DNA from: Alloyangia pacifica
GTDB taxonomy: Bacteria > Pseudomonadota > Alphaproteobacteria > Rhodobacterales > Rhodobacteraceae
Assembly: GCF_020524285.1 (NCBI RefSeq)
Contig: NZ_JAIVKX010000009.1
Coordinates: forward strand, 1-64,000
Direction of reading: 5' to 3'
Length of the DNA: 64,000 nucleotides
Of the stretch, positions 1 through 8,264 are shown piece after piece. The notes beneath the pieces were generated by a model. That model did not search any database, was not told the origin of the DNA, and saw only the letters and a list, made by a program, of their open reading frames with translations. Each line of letters begins with the position of its first letter. The first letter of the stretch is position 1. Position numbers and translations under genes: made by a program.

Positions 1-54
1 CAGCATGTCTTCGATACTGCGCCGTTCACGAAGGTCTAACTCTGTATGCGCCAT
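1..54 (-). CDS. IS30-family transposase, N-terminal fragment cut by the window edge
   Basis: Reading leftwards from an ATG at 54 (a second in-frame ATG lies at 57), the first residues are MAHTELDLRERRSIEDML, the usual start of IS30-family DDE transposases, where the next segment is a helix-turn-helix that binds the element's ends. A GGAG ribosome-binding site lies just upstream on the minus strand. Only 18 codons are inside the window, so whether the gene is intact cannot be judged. The family call rests on recalled family consensus, not on a search. Confidence 0.6.
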   Translation of the reverse strand, partial: MAHTELDLRERRSIEDML

Positions 55-110
55 CATCCGTTCTCCTTACTTTCCAGCAAGATAGGGGAATTGTCGCAAC
101 GGAGTTTAGA
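1..110 (-). mobile_element. Probable end of an IS30-type insertion sequence
   Basis: The transposase start at 54 is followed outward by about 50 bases of non-coding DNA, which is typical of the promoter-proximal end of IS30 elements. A candidate terminal inverted repeat is the stretch near 75-110 (containing TTGTCGCAACGGAGTTTAG), after which the sequence becomes noticeably AT-rich up to about 165. The other end lies outside the window, so neither the inverted repeat nor a target duplication can be confirmed; the outer boundary is a guess. Confidence 0.35.
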
Positions 111-325
111 ATGTGCCCCAAATGCAATTCGAAATCTTATAAGCATGATTATGTTAATATGTGATTTCACTTGAGCTCTTCAAATCTATCGGAGCGCCGC
201 ACGACCCACACTCAAATCCCGCGACGCAGATTTATAGGTGGCGCCGGTGAACGTGCTGCGCCGCCTTCAGAAAGCCGCCGCGATCGAGGCCGCGAAAGCG
301 AACGCGCAGCACCAGCCTCGCGAGT
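111..325. other. Non-coding stretch beside the IS end
   Basis: The left half (111-170) is AT-rich compared with the rest of the window. The right half is GC-rich and holds an open frame (238 onward) whose early part, with an alanine-rich helix-like stretch, could be the remnant of a gene disrupted near the IS element. I see no start signal, no family resemblance and no RNA structure here. Confidence 0.3.
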
Positions 326-619
326 TCACACCTCTCCGCGCTTGCGGGCGGCGGCGACGGACATCCGGTCATTCTCGGCCTTGTGCTTCGACCCGAAGCA
401 GCGGGCCGACACTCCGCGCGACGTCAGGACGTAGAGCAGCGTGAGCATCACCGCCGGCACGGCAATATATGTCAGAAGGATCCAAAGAGGATGAACGCCG
501 GCCCGCCACAGCAGGATACCTGCCAGCACACCGATACCGCTTGTGATGCAAGCGATCGCGAAGCCGCCGCCCGGCGATACAATTCGGCCAGAAGTTTTCC
601 GGTTCTCACCTTGGTTCAT
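326..619 (-). CDS. Small two-helix membrane protein of unknown function
   Basis: A 97-residue protein with a short polar N-terminus, two hydrophobic segments (about residues 19-40 and 45-66) and a basic C-terminal tail, so an inner-membrane hairpin is likely. The ATG at 619 is preceded by a strong purine-rich ribosome-binding site (GGGAGG). I do not recognise a family. A tiny hydrophobic open frame on the same strand (606-686) overlaps its first codons, which could mean translational coupling. Confidence 0.55.
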   Translation of the reverse strand: MNQGENRKTSGRIVSPGGGFAIACITSGIGVLAGILLWRAGVHPLWILLTYIAVPAVMLTLLYVLTSRGVSARCFGSKHKAENDRMSVAAARKRGEV

Positions 620-686
620 GCGCCTCCCTCCCTGCGACCATCAAAACGATAACCATCAGCAGCATGACGACCGCGAGACCCCTCAC
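606..686 (-). CDS. Possible 26-residue hydrophobic leader peptide
   Basis: A GTG-initiated frame (in-frame ATG at 665) encodes about 15 consecutive hydrophobic residues and stops inside the first codons of the downstream 97-residue membrane protein gene. An AGGA lies only 2-3 bases before the GTG. The overlap is the pattern seen in coupled translation, but the frame is so short that chance is a real alternative. Confidence 0.22.
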   Translation of the reverse strand: MRGLAVVMLLMVIVLMVAGREAHEPR

Positions 687-855
687 GGTCCTGAAATCTG
701 CCTGATCGACGCTCCTCCGGTTTCCCGATCGACCAGTCAGGTCTGCTACCCTAGCACGCCATCCGTATGGTTACCTAGCGCAATTCTGGGGCAACTTGTG
801 ACGGCAACATGCGCCAGCGTTTCCAGCGGCTTGAAGAGAGACCCTAACGCCGCCG

Positions 856-1437
856 TCAGCCGCCGAAGCTGCCGCGGGCGGCGCCGGTGCGGCCAAAGCC
901 GCCACGCGAGGCGACCGTGGCCCGGGTCATCGGCGGCTTGCCTGCGGTGGTCGGCGGCTTGGAGAACATGCTGGTGCCCAGCTTGGCACGGCCGGAGTTG
1001 CTCGAATAGGTACTGGCGCCGGTGGCGTTGGTGAAGCGCCCGTCGGGCGTGCGGTAAAGCGGCTGCGCCGCCGCCATCCCCGAGCGCCCGCCGAGCATGT
1101 TGCCGATCAGGTAGCCCGCGAGCAGCGGCATGAAGATACTGCCCGAGCCGCCCTGCGTGGCCTGCGCCTCGCTGCCGCAGGCGCCTTCGCCGTGCTGCTC
1201 CTCGCAGACTTGCAGGCTGTCGTAGCGCGGCGCGGATTCCACGCGCAGCGTTTCTGCCTCGGCAAATGCCGTCTCGCAGTCCTGTGCCGAGAACATGCCG
1301 CCGGTGAGCGCCGCGCTGCGGCAGCTCTCGAGGTCCGGGAAGGCCTGTGCATCCACCTGCTCCTCGCGGCATCCCGCGAGCGTGAAGGACGTGGCACCGA
1401 CAATCGCCAGCGCGACGGTTCTGGAACGTTTACGCAT
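856..1437 (-). CDS. YgiB-like DUF1190 lipoprotein
   Basis: A 193-residue secreted protein. Residues 1-22 form a signal peptide ending in a lipobox-like LAGC, so it should be a lipoprotein. The body is rich in Gly/Ser/Ala, holds several cysteines in the first 90 residues and a short glycine-rich hydrophobic stretch (around 108-120), and ends in a low-complexity arginine/glycine tail, all features of the DUF1190/YgiB family. The ATG at 1437 follows GGGAGAACTC. It lies 25 bases downstream of the YgiC-like gene; YgiB and YgiC are neighbours in many proteobacteria, which supports both calls. The biochemical role of the family is unsettled; cell-envelope maintenance is inferred. Confidence 0.75.
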   Translation of the reverse strand: MRKRSRTVALAIVGATSFTLAGCREEQVDAQAFPDLESCRSAALTGGMFSAQDCETAFAEAETLRVESAPRYDSLQVCEEQHGEGACGSEAQATQGGSGSIFMPLLAGYLIGNMLGGRSGMAAAQPLYRTPDGRFTNATGASTYSSNSGRAKLGTSMFSKPPTTAGKPPMTRATVASRGGFGRTGAARGSFGG

Positions 1438-1462
1438 CGAGTTCTCCCTCTGGCCGCGCGCG

Positions 1463-2677
1463 TCAGTCGCGAATGAAATGCGGTTTGAACCGCGACAGGT
1501 CCTGCGTGATCCGGGCGCGGTCCTCGCGCATGCCGATCCCGGCGCAGCTTTCGCCGACCATCCAGGCGCCGACCACCGGGTGGAAGCCCTCGAAGACCGG
1601 CAGCGGCTGGTAGGCCTGCACCACGCGCGGGTGCTCCTCGTAGCCCGCATCCGGCGCGGATTCCAGCAGCTTTCCCTGTTCGAAGATGCGCACAGAGGCG
1701 CCCTCGCGCGAGAAGATCGGCTTGCTGACGTGGCCCTTGGCGAAGGCATCCGCGGCGCGCTGGAACGCTTCGGAACCGCTCTCGCGCCCGGTGAGCGCCT
1801 CGGAGACCTCATCCTCGAAGAAGGCCGGCAGCAGGTTCGGGTGGCCTTCGAACATCCGCCAGAGCACCGGCAGCAGGCCCTTGTTGGACAGTACCGCCTT
1901 CCAGGCAGGCTCGAGCATCAGGCAACCGGCGGTGCGCAGGAGCTGCGCGTAGTCGTCGCGCAGCAGGTCTTCCCACGGGTAGAGCTTGAAGAGCGTGCCG
2001 ATCACCCGGTCCTCGGCGTCGAGGAACTGGCCGTCGGTGCTGACGGCGAGCTGTTCGAGATCGCTGTAATGCGCGCCGAGTTCCGCCTCACGCGCGGCCC
2101 AGCCCATGGTCTCAACGGTGCCGTAATCCTCGGGGTTGCCCGCGGCGGCGGCGAAATGCAGGTCGGTGCCGGGCTCGAAGAGCGCGCGGAAGCGCTCGAC
2201 CAGCGCCTCGTGGATGCCGTTGAACTGGTCGTCGCCCTGGCGCAGCACGCCGGCCTCGATCTGATCCTCGAGCCAGAGCCACTGGAACGAGGCGCTCTCG
2301 TAGAGCGAGGTGGGCGTGTCGGCGTTGTATTCGAGAAGTTTGGCAGGCCCCTCCCCGTCATAGGCAAAATCGAAGCGCCCGTAGATCTCGGGATCGCCGC
2401 GCTGCCAGCTCTCCGCCACCAGATCCCAATGCTCGCGCGGGATGCCGAGCCGGGTCATCAGGTCCTCGCTCTGCACGATCTCCGCCGCCGCCTCGCGGCA
2501 CATGCCGTGCAGCTCGGTCGATGGATCCTCCAGGTCGTCCTCGATTTCCTTCAGCGTGAAGCGATAGGCGGAGGTCTCATCCCAATAGGGCTCGCCATGC
2601 ATGTCGGCAAAGGTGAAACCGAGCTCCTCGGCCTTCTCGCGCCAGCTTGGGCGCTCGCTCAGGGTGAGTTTTTCCAT
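1463..2677 (-). CDS. YgiC-like ATP-grasp (glutathionylspermidine synthase family) protein
   Basis: A 404-residue protein matching the C-terminal ATP-grasp half of glutathionylspermidine synthase. Visible hallmarks are the N-terminal MEKLTLSERPSWREKAEEL, the central LLEYNADTPTSLYESA and the C-terminal GAWMVGESCAGIGMRED. Stand-alone members such as E. coli YgiC have ATP-grasp architecture but no amidase half and probably form an amide bond with an unknown acceptor. ATG at 2677 is chosen because family members start with this motif; a GAGGAGG lies somewhat far upstream. The order YgiC then YgiB is reversed relative to E. coli. Cytoplasmic, no membrane segment. Confidence 0.8.
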   Translation of the reverse strand: MEKLTLSERPSWREKAEELGFTFADMHGEPYWDETSAYRFTLKEIEDDLEDPSTELHGMCREAAAEIVQSEDLMTRLGIPREHWDLVAESWQRGDPEIYGRFDFAYDGEGPAKLLEYNADTPTSLYESASFQWLWLEDQIEAGVLRQGDDQFNGIHEALVERFRALFEPGTDLHFAAAAGNPEDYGTVETMGWAAREAELGAHYSDLEQLAVSTDGQFLDAEDRVIGTLFKLYPWEDLLRDDYAQLLRTAGCLMLEPAWKAVLSNKGLLPVLWRMFEGHPNLLPAFFEDEVSEALTGRESGSEAFQRAADAFAKGHVSKPIFSREGASVRIFEQGKLLESAPDAGYEEHPRVVQAYQPLPVFEGFHPVVGAWMVGESCAGIGMREDRARITQDLSRFKPHFIRD

Positions 2678-2873
2678 GCGGGTTTTTCGCGGCCTCCTCA
2701 GGGCGGATCGGCCCGTCCCTGTCACAGCACGTCGGGGAAGGAAAGCGCCGATCGGCGGGTGCTCCTGATATAGGAAGCCGCCACGAAGGTTTGAGGCCCC
2801 GCCGCGTTTTTGACGCAACGGAGCCTCGGAATTTCGTGTCTTTCCGGCGTGGGGAGACGGCGGCGCGGGCGCC

Positions 2874-3653
2874 CTACTCCGGCCGTTCGCTGAGCCGCAG
2901 CACGGTGACACCCGACGCATTGGTCAGGCTCAGATTCTTGCCGTTGCGGACGTAGCCGGTGGTCTGTTCGAGCGCCGCGACCATGACCTGATCGAGTTTC
3001 ATGCGCGGCTCGGGGCAGGCGCGGCGGGTGCCCGCGAGCGGCTGCACGATGCGCAGCGTGCCGTCACCGATCTCGGCCCGGCCGGAGAAGCGGTTGCAGC
3101 CGCCGTACATCGAAAAACCGCCGTCATCGGTGAAGGCCATGCTGGGCGGATCCTCTGTCACCAGCATGCGCCCGCCGATCTCGAAGGCGGCCCATTCGAC
3201 GCCGGTGATGCGCGGCGCGTCGGCCACCGGCATCGGGCTTGTCTGTTCGAGCACGATCTCGGGGCGCGACGGCGCATCGCGCGTGATCGCCGGAAAGGCG
3301 GTGGTGGTGCGCAGCAGCACCGTATCGCCTTCGCGAACCTTGCCGGCGACCACATAGCTCATCCGGTCGTCGATCTGCGCGTCGTCATAGGGCAGCTTGA
3401 CGATCGCCGGCAGAACCTCGATCCGGTAGCGCTGCGCCGAGAGCACCTTGGCGGGCGCATCGGCGCGCGAGACATCGAGCAATTCCACCTCGAGCAGCGC
3501 CTCGTGAGGCAGGCTCGCGCCCTCGGCCAGGCGCACCACGACGGGCAGATGGACGGTCTCGGCCATGGCAGGCATCCCTCCGAGGCTGGCAAGCAGGGCG
3601 ATCACGCCCGCGGGTCTGAACATCTGGCGGACCAGGGATCGAACAATGCGCAT
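2874..3653 (-). CDS. Secreted YbaY-META domain fusion protein
   Basis: A 259-residue exported protein. A signal peptide (about 1-31, ending AMA) is followed by a YbaY-type beta-sandwich domain (about 34-135; LPVVVRLAEGASLPHEALL and the RYRIEVLP strand) and a META/HslJ domain (about 148-255) recognised by the GGCNRFSGRAEI motif and paired cysteines (Cys in GGCN and in RRACPEP). Start ATG 3653 has GGAAGGAG upstream. YbaY and META domains occur together in envelope-stress and heat-shock related secreted proteins, but the molecular role is not known. Confidence 0.75.
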   Translation of the reverse strand: MRIVRSLVRQMFRPAGVIALLASLGGMPAMAETVHLPVVVRLAEGASLPHEALLEVELLDVSRADAPAKVLSAQRYRIEVLPAIVKLPYDDAQIDDRMSYVVAGKVREGDTVLLRTTTAFPAITRDAPSRPEIVLEQTSPMPVADAPRITGVEWAAFEIGGRMLVTEDPPSMAFTDDGGFSMYGGCNRFSGRAEIGDGTLRIVQPLAGTRRACPEPRMKLDQVMVAALEQTTGYVRNGKNLSLTNASGVTVLRLSERPE

Positions 3654-3972
3654 CTCGCGTCTCCTTCCGGGCTCTGCCGCCTCGGCGGCGCGGCGCCTGC
3701 GCCGGACCTTGCAGGCGCGGCAACCATAGCGCGCATGATGGCGCAAGCCTCGAGGGCGGGCAAGCTGCGCCGGCCCGGCGTCGGCGCAGAATTGCCAAGA
3801 TCTGCCAATATGATGAGACCGCGCGCCGGGGGCGACGGACGGGTTCGGCTGTGCTAGGCTCGCGGCGGATTCCAGGCCGGATGGTCCGCGCCCAAGGCGG
3901 ATCCCGGCGCCGACGACTTTAGACCAGATGACGTTTGACCCAGATGACTTTTGACAAGGTGAGGATTTTGCC

Positions 3973-4443
3973 ATGGCTCGACACCAGCGTTCCCCCAAAT
4001 ACGTCTCGACCCTGATGATGGCCCTGATCGGGGTGCTGCTCATCGCGGCCTTCATGGCCGAGGATGTGGTGGCGCAGGGCGATCTCGCCTGGGCGGATCT
4101 GCCCAAGGGGCTGATGCTGCGCTACCTGCTGGCGATGGCGGTGGGCGGGGCGCTCTCGGGCTGGCTACTGGCGGGGATGTTCGGGCGCGGCGGACTCGGC
4201 GGGTTCCTCCTCGGCTTTCTGGGCGCGGTGCTGGCGACGCTGGTCGCCGGGCTCTTCGGCAGCGCCGCCGGGCTGCTGCCGGACCTGCTGCGCGACGGCT
4301 GGTCGGGCGCGGACCTGGTGCCGATCCTCTACGGGCTGGCGGCGCTGCCGCTGGCCTTTGCCGGGCAGCCGCTGCTGCTGCTGGGCTGGCTGGTGCTGAT
4401 GCTCTTCACCCACCTCTGGGCGCGCCGCGTACGGACCGGCTGA
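3973..4443 (+). CDS. Inner-membrane protein, four predicted helices, unknown function
   Basis: A 156-residue, very hydrophobic protein with about four transmembrane segments (residues roughly 12-30, 46-68, 72-98 and 114-150) and many glycines in helices 2 and 3. The short basic N-terminus (MARHQRSPK) and the basic C-terminus (RRVRTG) suggest both ends are cytoplasmic. The gene stands alone between a divergent YbaY-META gene and a convergent YncE-like gene. No family recognised. Confidence 0.6.
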   Translation: MARHQRSPKYVSTLMMALIGVLLIAAFMAEDVVAQGDLAWADLPKGLMLRYLLAMAVGGALSGWLLAGMFGRGGLGGFLLGFLGAVLATLVAGLFGSAAGLLPDLLRDGWSGADLVPILYGLAALPLAFAGQPLLLLGWLVLMLFTHLWARRVRTG

Positions 4444-4459
4444 GGCGCCGCCAAAAGAA

Positions 4460-4485
4460 AACGGCAGCGGAACGCCGCTGCCGTT
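4460..4485 (-). terminator. Intrinsic terminator of the YncE-like gene
   Basis: An 11-bp perfect stem (AACGGCAGCGG / CCGCTGCCGTT) with a four-base loop. Read on the minus strand it is followed by TTTTCTTTT, so it terminates the gene ending at 4509; on the plus strand no T-run follows. Confidence 0.8.
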
Positions 4486-4508
4486 GAACTCCCGCGAGCG
4501 CCCTGCCC

Positions 4509-5885
4509 TTACGGCTTGAGCGTCACGTGGGTGATGTGATCGCCGCTGGCATCCTCGGCGCCCTTGCTCTTGTTCACCACGTAGACGCCGCCGTCCGCGG
4601 CCGCGATCAAATGGTTGGGGAAGCTGCCGATCTGCGTCTTGGCCACGACCTCGCCCTCGGGCGACACGGCCACCAGCGAATCCGAGCCGCGCACCGCGAC
4701 CCAGGCCAAGCCGTTCACCGCGTCGAAGGCGATGTTCAGCGGCGCTGCGCCGACCGGCACGTCATGCAGCGTCTCGCCGGTGGCGGCGTCGACGACCAGC
4801 ACGTTGTCGGTGTTCATCCCGGCGGTGAAGATGCGGTTGGTTTCGGCATCATAGCCGACGCCGATGGTGCGCTTGGACAGCGGCAGCGCGTAGACCGAGG
4901 TTTCCTCGCCCGTCGTCAGATCGACCGTCGCCACCTCGTCGGTGTCGAGGCTGACCACGTAGAGCGTGTCGCTCTGTGTGTCGATGTGCATGCTGGCGGT
5001 GCCGAAGCGTTCGCCGCGCTTGCCCGAGCTGAGCTCGATGGGCGCCAGTTCCTCGAGGGTTGCCGCGTCGAAGACGTGGATGGTCGGCTCGAAGGTGGCG
5101 CTCACGTAGACCTTTCCGTCATGGGCCAGCGCATCGCGCGGGTGCGGTACGGCCCCGGCGTCGAACTGCTTGACCAGCGACAGATCCTCCGCCGAATAGA
5201 CGGCCACCGTGTTCTGGCGAGTGTTGGTCGTCCAGACCTGCCCCTGCGCATCCACGCCCACACCGTAGACCGCGAAGACCCCGCCATCGCGCCCGTCGGG
5301 CGCATCCGGCGCCTCTTGCGGAGAGGTTTCGGCAAGGATTTCCAGCGTTTGCGGATCGAGCTTCAACAGCTTGCTCTCGGTCACCGGCGGGCGGCCGACG
5401 GCCGAGGTGACGTAGAGCGCATCGCCGCTGGAGGCCACTTGGTAGAGGCCCGGCGCCAGCTTCTGCGACGCGACGTCCAGGGGGCCGCTGTCGGGCAGCA
5501 CGGGCGAGACCTTGAGATCGACGGTCATCGCGTAGGCCGGATCGGCGATCTCGGCGACCACCGGGTAAAGGCCCGGCTCCGCCCCCTCGGGAATGCTGAC
5601 CTCGGTGCGGAATTCGCCCTTGTCGTTTGCGGTCAGCGGGGCGCCCTCGTTGAGCACAACGCCGTTCTGTCGCAGAGTGACGCTCTGGCCGGGCAGGAAG
5701 CCCTTGCCGCGCACCTCGGCGGTGCTGCCCGCGGTGATCGGAGCCCGCTTCAGCCCCTCGGCGATCATCTGGCCCTCGAAGCCCTTGGCGAGGCCGGTGA
5801 AGGGGTCGCAGAGTGCCGCGCCGGCCATTAGGGTGGAAAGCGCGATCCCGCAGACGCCGGAACGAAGTGCCGTGGCAAGGGACAT
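4509..5885 (-). CDS. Exported YncE-family beta-propeller protein
   Basis: A 458-residue protein: signal peptide (1-27), an Ig-like or carbohydrate-binding-like segment (about 50-135, with GKGFLPGQSVTL), then a seven-bladed YVTN/YncE-type propeller (about 150-455) with repeated blade motifs such as DALYVTSAVG, QVWTTNTRQNTV, KVYVSATFEPT, DTLYVVSLDTD and NRIFTAGMNTDN. ATG 5885 follows GGAGGACCTCC. E. coli YncE is periplasmic, iron-regulated and binds DNA; the role in this family is otherwise unknown. The gene is monocistronic with its own terminator. Confidence 0.75.
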   Translation of the reverse strand: MSLATALRSGVCGIALSTLMAGAALCDPFTGLAKGFEGQMIAEGLKRAPITAGSTAEVRGKGFLPGQSVTLRQNGVVLNEGAPLTANDKGEFRTEVSIPEGAEPGLYPVVAEIADPAYAMTVDLKVSPVLPDSGPLDVASQKLAPGLYQVASSGDALYVTSAVGRPPVTESKLLKLDPQTLEILAETSPQEAPDAPDGRDGGVFAVYGVGVDAQGQVWTTNTRQNTVAVYSAEDLSLVKQFDAGAVPHPRDALAHDGKVYVSATFEPTIHVFDAATLEELAPIELSSGKRGERFGTASMHIDTQSDTLYVVSLDTDEVATVDLTTGEETSVYALPLSKRTIGVGYDAETNRIFTAGMNTDNVLVVDAATGETLHDVPVGAAPLNIAFDAVNGLAWVAVRGSDSLVAVSPEGEVVAKTQIGSFPNHLIAAADGGVYVVNKSKGAEDASGDHITHVTLKP

Positions 5886-5990
5886 GGAGGTCCTCCTTTG
5901 CAAGCGCGGGGCCTGTGCCCGCGCGGAAACTCGATGGAATGGCTCGGACCCTTGGGTTCCGTGGCTCTGCGGCATGGCGCAGTTGGCACC

Positions 5991-6019
5991 TGCCTAGGAT
6001 GACTGACTTTTCCAGTCAA
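5991..6019 (-). promoter_or_regulatory. Candidate sigma70-type promoter of the YncE-like gene
   Basis: On the minus strand TTGACT and TAGGCA are separated by 17 bases, about 106 bases before the ATG. The spacer overlaps a short dyad (GACTG...CAGTC, 6001-6017) that could be an operator. The boxes are fair matches only. Confidence 0.4.
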
Positions 6020-6099
6020 GTATTCTTGCTGGCCGTCTGACAGGCCTGTGAACCCCGCCAAAACCGGCAGCACGCCGCCGCGGCAGGTGTGAATTGTCG

Positions 6100-6114
6100 G
6101 ATTGTCTGGCAATC
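6100..6114. promoter_or_regulatory. Candidate GntR operator in front of the TRAP/DenD operon
   Basis: GATTGTCTGGCAATC is a 15-bp dyad with 5-bp perfect arms, 55 bases before the TRAP binding-protein gene. FCD-type GntR regulators usually bind short palindromes of this size, and such a regulator is the last gene of the operon, so autoregulation is plausible. No experiment or comparison supports the site yet. Confidence 0.35.
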
Positions 6115-6168
6115 TGGCGCAACGCTTGCTACCGATATCGGCGGAGGACGATTCACAGGGAGGAAACC

Positions 6169-7188
6169 ATGTCCAAGAAACTTGCCGCCATTCTGGCCGG
6201 CGCGACGCTGCTGGCCGGCGCCGCGAGCGCCCAGACCACGCTGCGCATCCAGACCCACCAGTCGCCGGAATCGGTCTCGGGCCAGCTCGTCCGGGAGTTC
6301 GTCGAGCAGGTCGAGACAATGTCCGGCGGTTCGCTCGACATCGAAATGTTCTACAGCTCCGCCGTCGTCGCCTCGGCCGAGACCTTCGGCGCCGCGGCCA
6401 CGGGCATTCTAGACTGCGACATGACCAATGCGAGCTACCAGACCGGCCTCAACCCGGCGTTCCAGTTCGTCGCCGACACCATGGGTGGCTACGACACGCC
6501 GTTGCAGTACCTGAGCTGGATCTCGCAGGGCGGTGGCCGCGAGGCGATCAACGAGCTCTACAACGCCAATGGCATGGAGTTCGTCGGCGCCTATCTTGGC
6601 GGGCAGGAGTCGATGAACTCCACCGCGCCGATTGCAGGGATCGATGACCTGAAGGGCTGGAAGTTCCGCTCGCCCCCGGGGATGGAATCCGAGATCTTCG
6701 CCGAACTGGGCGCGACGCCGGTGGTGATGGACTTCACGGAGATCTTCACCGCACTGGAGACCGGCATCATCGACGGCGCCGATGCCTCGACGCTGGCCAA
6801 CAACGTGGGCCTCGGCATCTATGACATCGCCAAGCACACCACCTTCCCCGGCTTCCACTCGATGAGCTCGGACCACCTGGCGTGCAACAAGACCGTCTGG
6901 GACGGGCTTGCTCCGGAGGAACAGGCGATCCTGAAATCGGCGATGGACACGCTCGCGATGAACCTGATGATGCGCACCATCGTGCAGAACGGCGAGGCGC
7001 TGACCGCGCTGCCCGAGAAGGGCGTGACGATCTACGACTGGTCCGCCGAAGACCGCGCCGCCTTCCGCAAGGCCGCCGTGAGCCGCTGGGACGTCTGGGC
7101 CGAGAAGACCCCGGAAGCCAAGGCCATGGTCGAGAGCCACAAGGCCTTCTTGAAGCGCATCGGCCTTGGCCAGGACAGCGATAGCTGA
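6169..7188 (+). CDS. TRAP transporter periplasmic binding protein (DctP family)
   Basis: A 339-residue binding protein with a signal peptide (1-22, cut after ASA). The DctP fold is shown by THQSPESVSGQLVREF near the start, the conserved arginine that binds the substrate carboxylate in DLKGWKFRSPPGM (about residue 166), and FTALETGIIDGAD (about 190-202). Start ATG 6169 follows AGGGAGGAA. The gene lacks DctQ and DctM partners: the next genes are a DenD-like dehydrogenase and a GntR regulator. It therefore either shares a permease encoded elsewhere or has lost its own. A sugar acid such as erythronate or threonate is a reasonable ligand guess from context. Confidence 0.85.
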   Translation: MSKKLAAILAGATLLAGAASAQTTLRIQTHQSPESVSGQLVREFVEQVETMSGGSLDIEMFYSSAVVASAETFGAAATGILDCDMTNASYQTGLNPAFQFVADTMGGYDTPLQYLSWISQGGGREAINELYNANGMEFVGAYLGGQESMNSTAPIAGIDDLKGWKFRSPPGMESEIFAELGATPVVMDFTEIFTALETGIIDGADASTLANNVGLGIYDIAKHTTFPGFHSMSSDHLACNKTVWDGLAPEEQAILKSAMDTLAMNLMMRTIVQNGEALTALPEKGVTIYDWSAEDRAAFRKAAVSRWDVWAEKTPEAKAMVESHKAFLKRIGLGQDSDS

Positions 7189-7208
7189 TCCGCACCTCAT
7201 GACCCGAG

Positions 7209-7234
7209 GCGGGCGGCTCGACCGAGCCGCCCGC
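7209..7234 (+). other. Intercistronic hairpin after the TRAP binding-protein gene
   Basis: An 11-bp perfect stem (GCGGGCGGCTC / GAGCCGCCCGC, four-base loop) lies in the 78-base gap between dctP and the denD-like gene, with no T-run behind it. Such structures protect the upstream binding-protein mRNA or partly terminate, giving more binding protein than enzyme. Confidence 0.6.
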
Positions 7235-7266
7235 TCCCACCCCAGAGATACGGAAAGACACACGGG

Positions 7267-8244
7267 ATGAACGTTCTGATCATCGGCGGCGGCGGCTTCA
7301 TCGGCCGCAAGGTCGCCCAAAGCCTCGCCGCCCGCGGCAACCTGCGCGACGAGCCCATCGACAAGCTGACGCTGGCCGACATCGCCGCGCCCGAGCACAT
7401 CGAGGCCCCCTTCCCCGTCGAGACCCGCGCCTGCGACATCACCGACCGCGCCTCGGTCGATGCGCTGATCGACGGGGACACCGACGTGATCTTCCATTTC
7501 GCCGCCGTCGTCTCCTCCCATGCCGAGGCCGATTTCGAGGCGGGCATGAAGGTGAACCTCGACGGCACGCTCAACGTGCTGGAGCGTTGCCGCGCGCTCG
7601 GCACCTGCCCCGTCGTGGTCTTCACCTCCTCGCTGGCGGTCTTCGGCGGCGAGGTCCCCGACCCGATCACCGATTTCACCATCCCCAACCCGCAGACCTC
7701 CTACGGCATGCAGAAGGCGATCGGTGAGCTGCTGCTGAACGACTATTCGCGCAAGGGCTACGTCGACGGCCGCGGTTTCCGCCTGCCGACCATCTCGGTG
7801 CGCCCCGGCAAGCCGAACCGCGCCGCCTCGTCCTTCATGTCCTCGATCATCCGCGAGCCGCTCAACGGCGAGCCGGCGATCTGTCCGGTTGACGAGGCGC
7901 AGGAGCATTTCTACCTGTCGCCAAGGCGTTGCGTCGAGAACCTCATCAAGGGGGCCGAGCTGGATGCCGATGATCTTGGCATGCAGCGCTGCATGACCAT
8001 GCCCGGCCAGCGCCTCTCGATCCGCCAGATGATCGACGCGCTCACCGCCGTCGCCGGCCCCGAGCCCGCGAAGCTGATCCAATGGGAAGAGCAGCCCGAG
8101 ATCGCCGAGATCGTCCGCGGCTGGCGCTTTGACTATCGCTTCGACAAGGCGCTGGCGCTGGGGCTTGAAGCCGACGCGAGCTTCGAGGAGAACGTACGCT
8201 ACTACATGGAAGACGACCTTCCGAAAGCGAAGACCCCCGCCTGA
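7267..8244 (+). CDS. denD: NAD-dependent sugar-acid dehydrogenase, DenD-like
   Basis: A 325-residue extended short-chain dehydrogenase. The Rossmann motif IIGGGGFIGRK (5-15), the catalytic serine in TSSLAVFGG (121/122) and the Tyr146-x3-Lys150 pair in SYGMQK are present, followed by SVRPGKPNRAASSF typical of the D-erythronate dehydrogenase (DenD) group, which oxidises D-erythronate at C2. The kinase and decarboxylase/isomerase that complete that pathway (OtnK, OtnC, OtnI) are not next door, so the exact substrate is inferred. It sits 78 bases after a TRAP binding-protein gene and 20 bases before a GntR gene, one likely operon. Confidence 0.7.
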   Translation: MNVLIIGGGGFIGRKVAQSLAARGNLRDEPIDKLTLADIAAPEHIEAPFPVETRACDITDRASVDALIDGDTDVIFHFAAVVSSHAEADFEAGMKVNLDGTLNVLERCRALGTCPVVVFTSSLAVFGGEVPDPITDFTIPNPQTSYGMQKAIGELLLNDYSRKGYVDGRGFRLPTISVRPGKPNRAASSFMSSIIREPLNGEPAICPVDEAQEHFYLSPRRCVENLIKGAELDADDLGMQRCMTMPGQRLSIRQMIDALTAVAGPEPAKLIQWEEQPEIAEIVRGWRFDYRFDKALALGLEADASFEENVRYYMEDDLPKAKTPA

Positions 8245-8264
8245 GGCTTTGACCGACCCATGCC

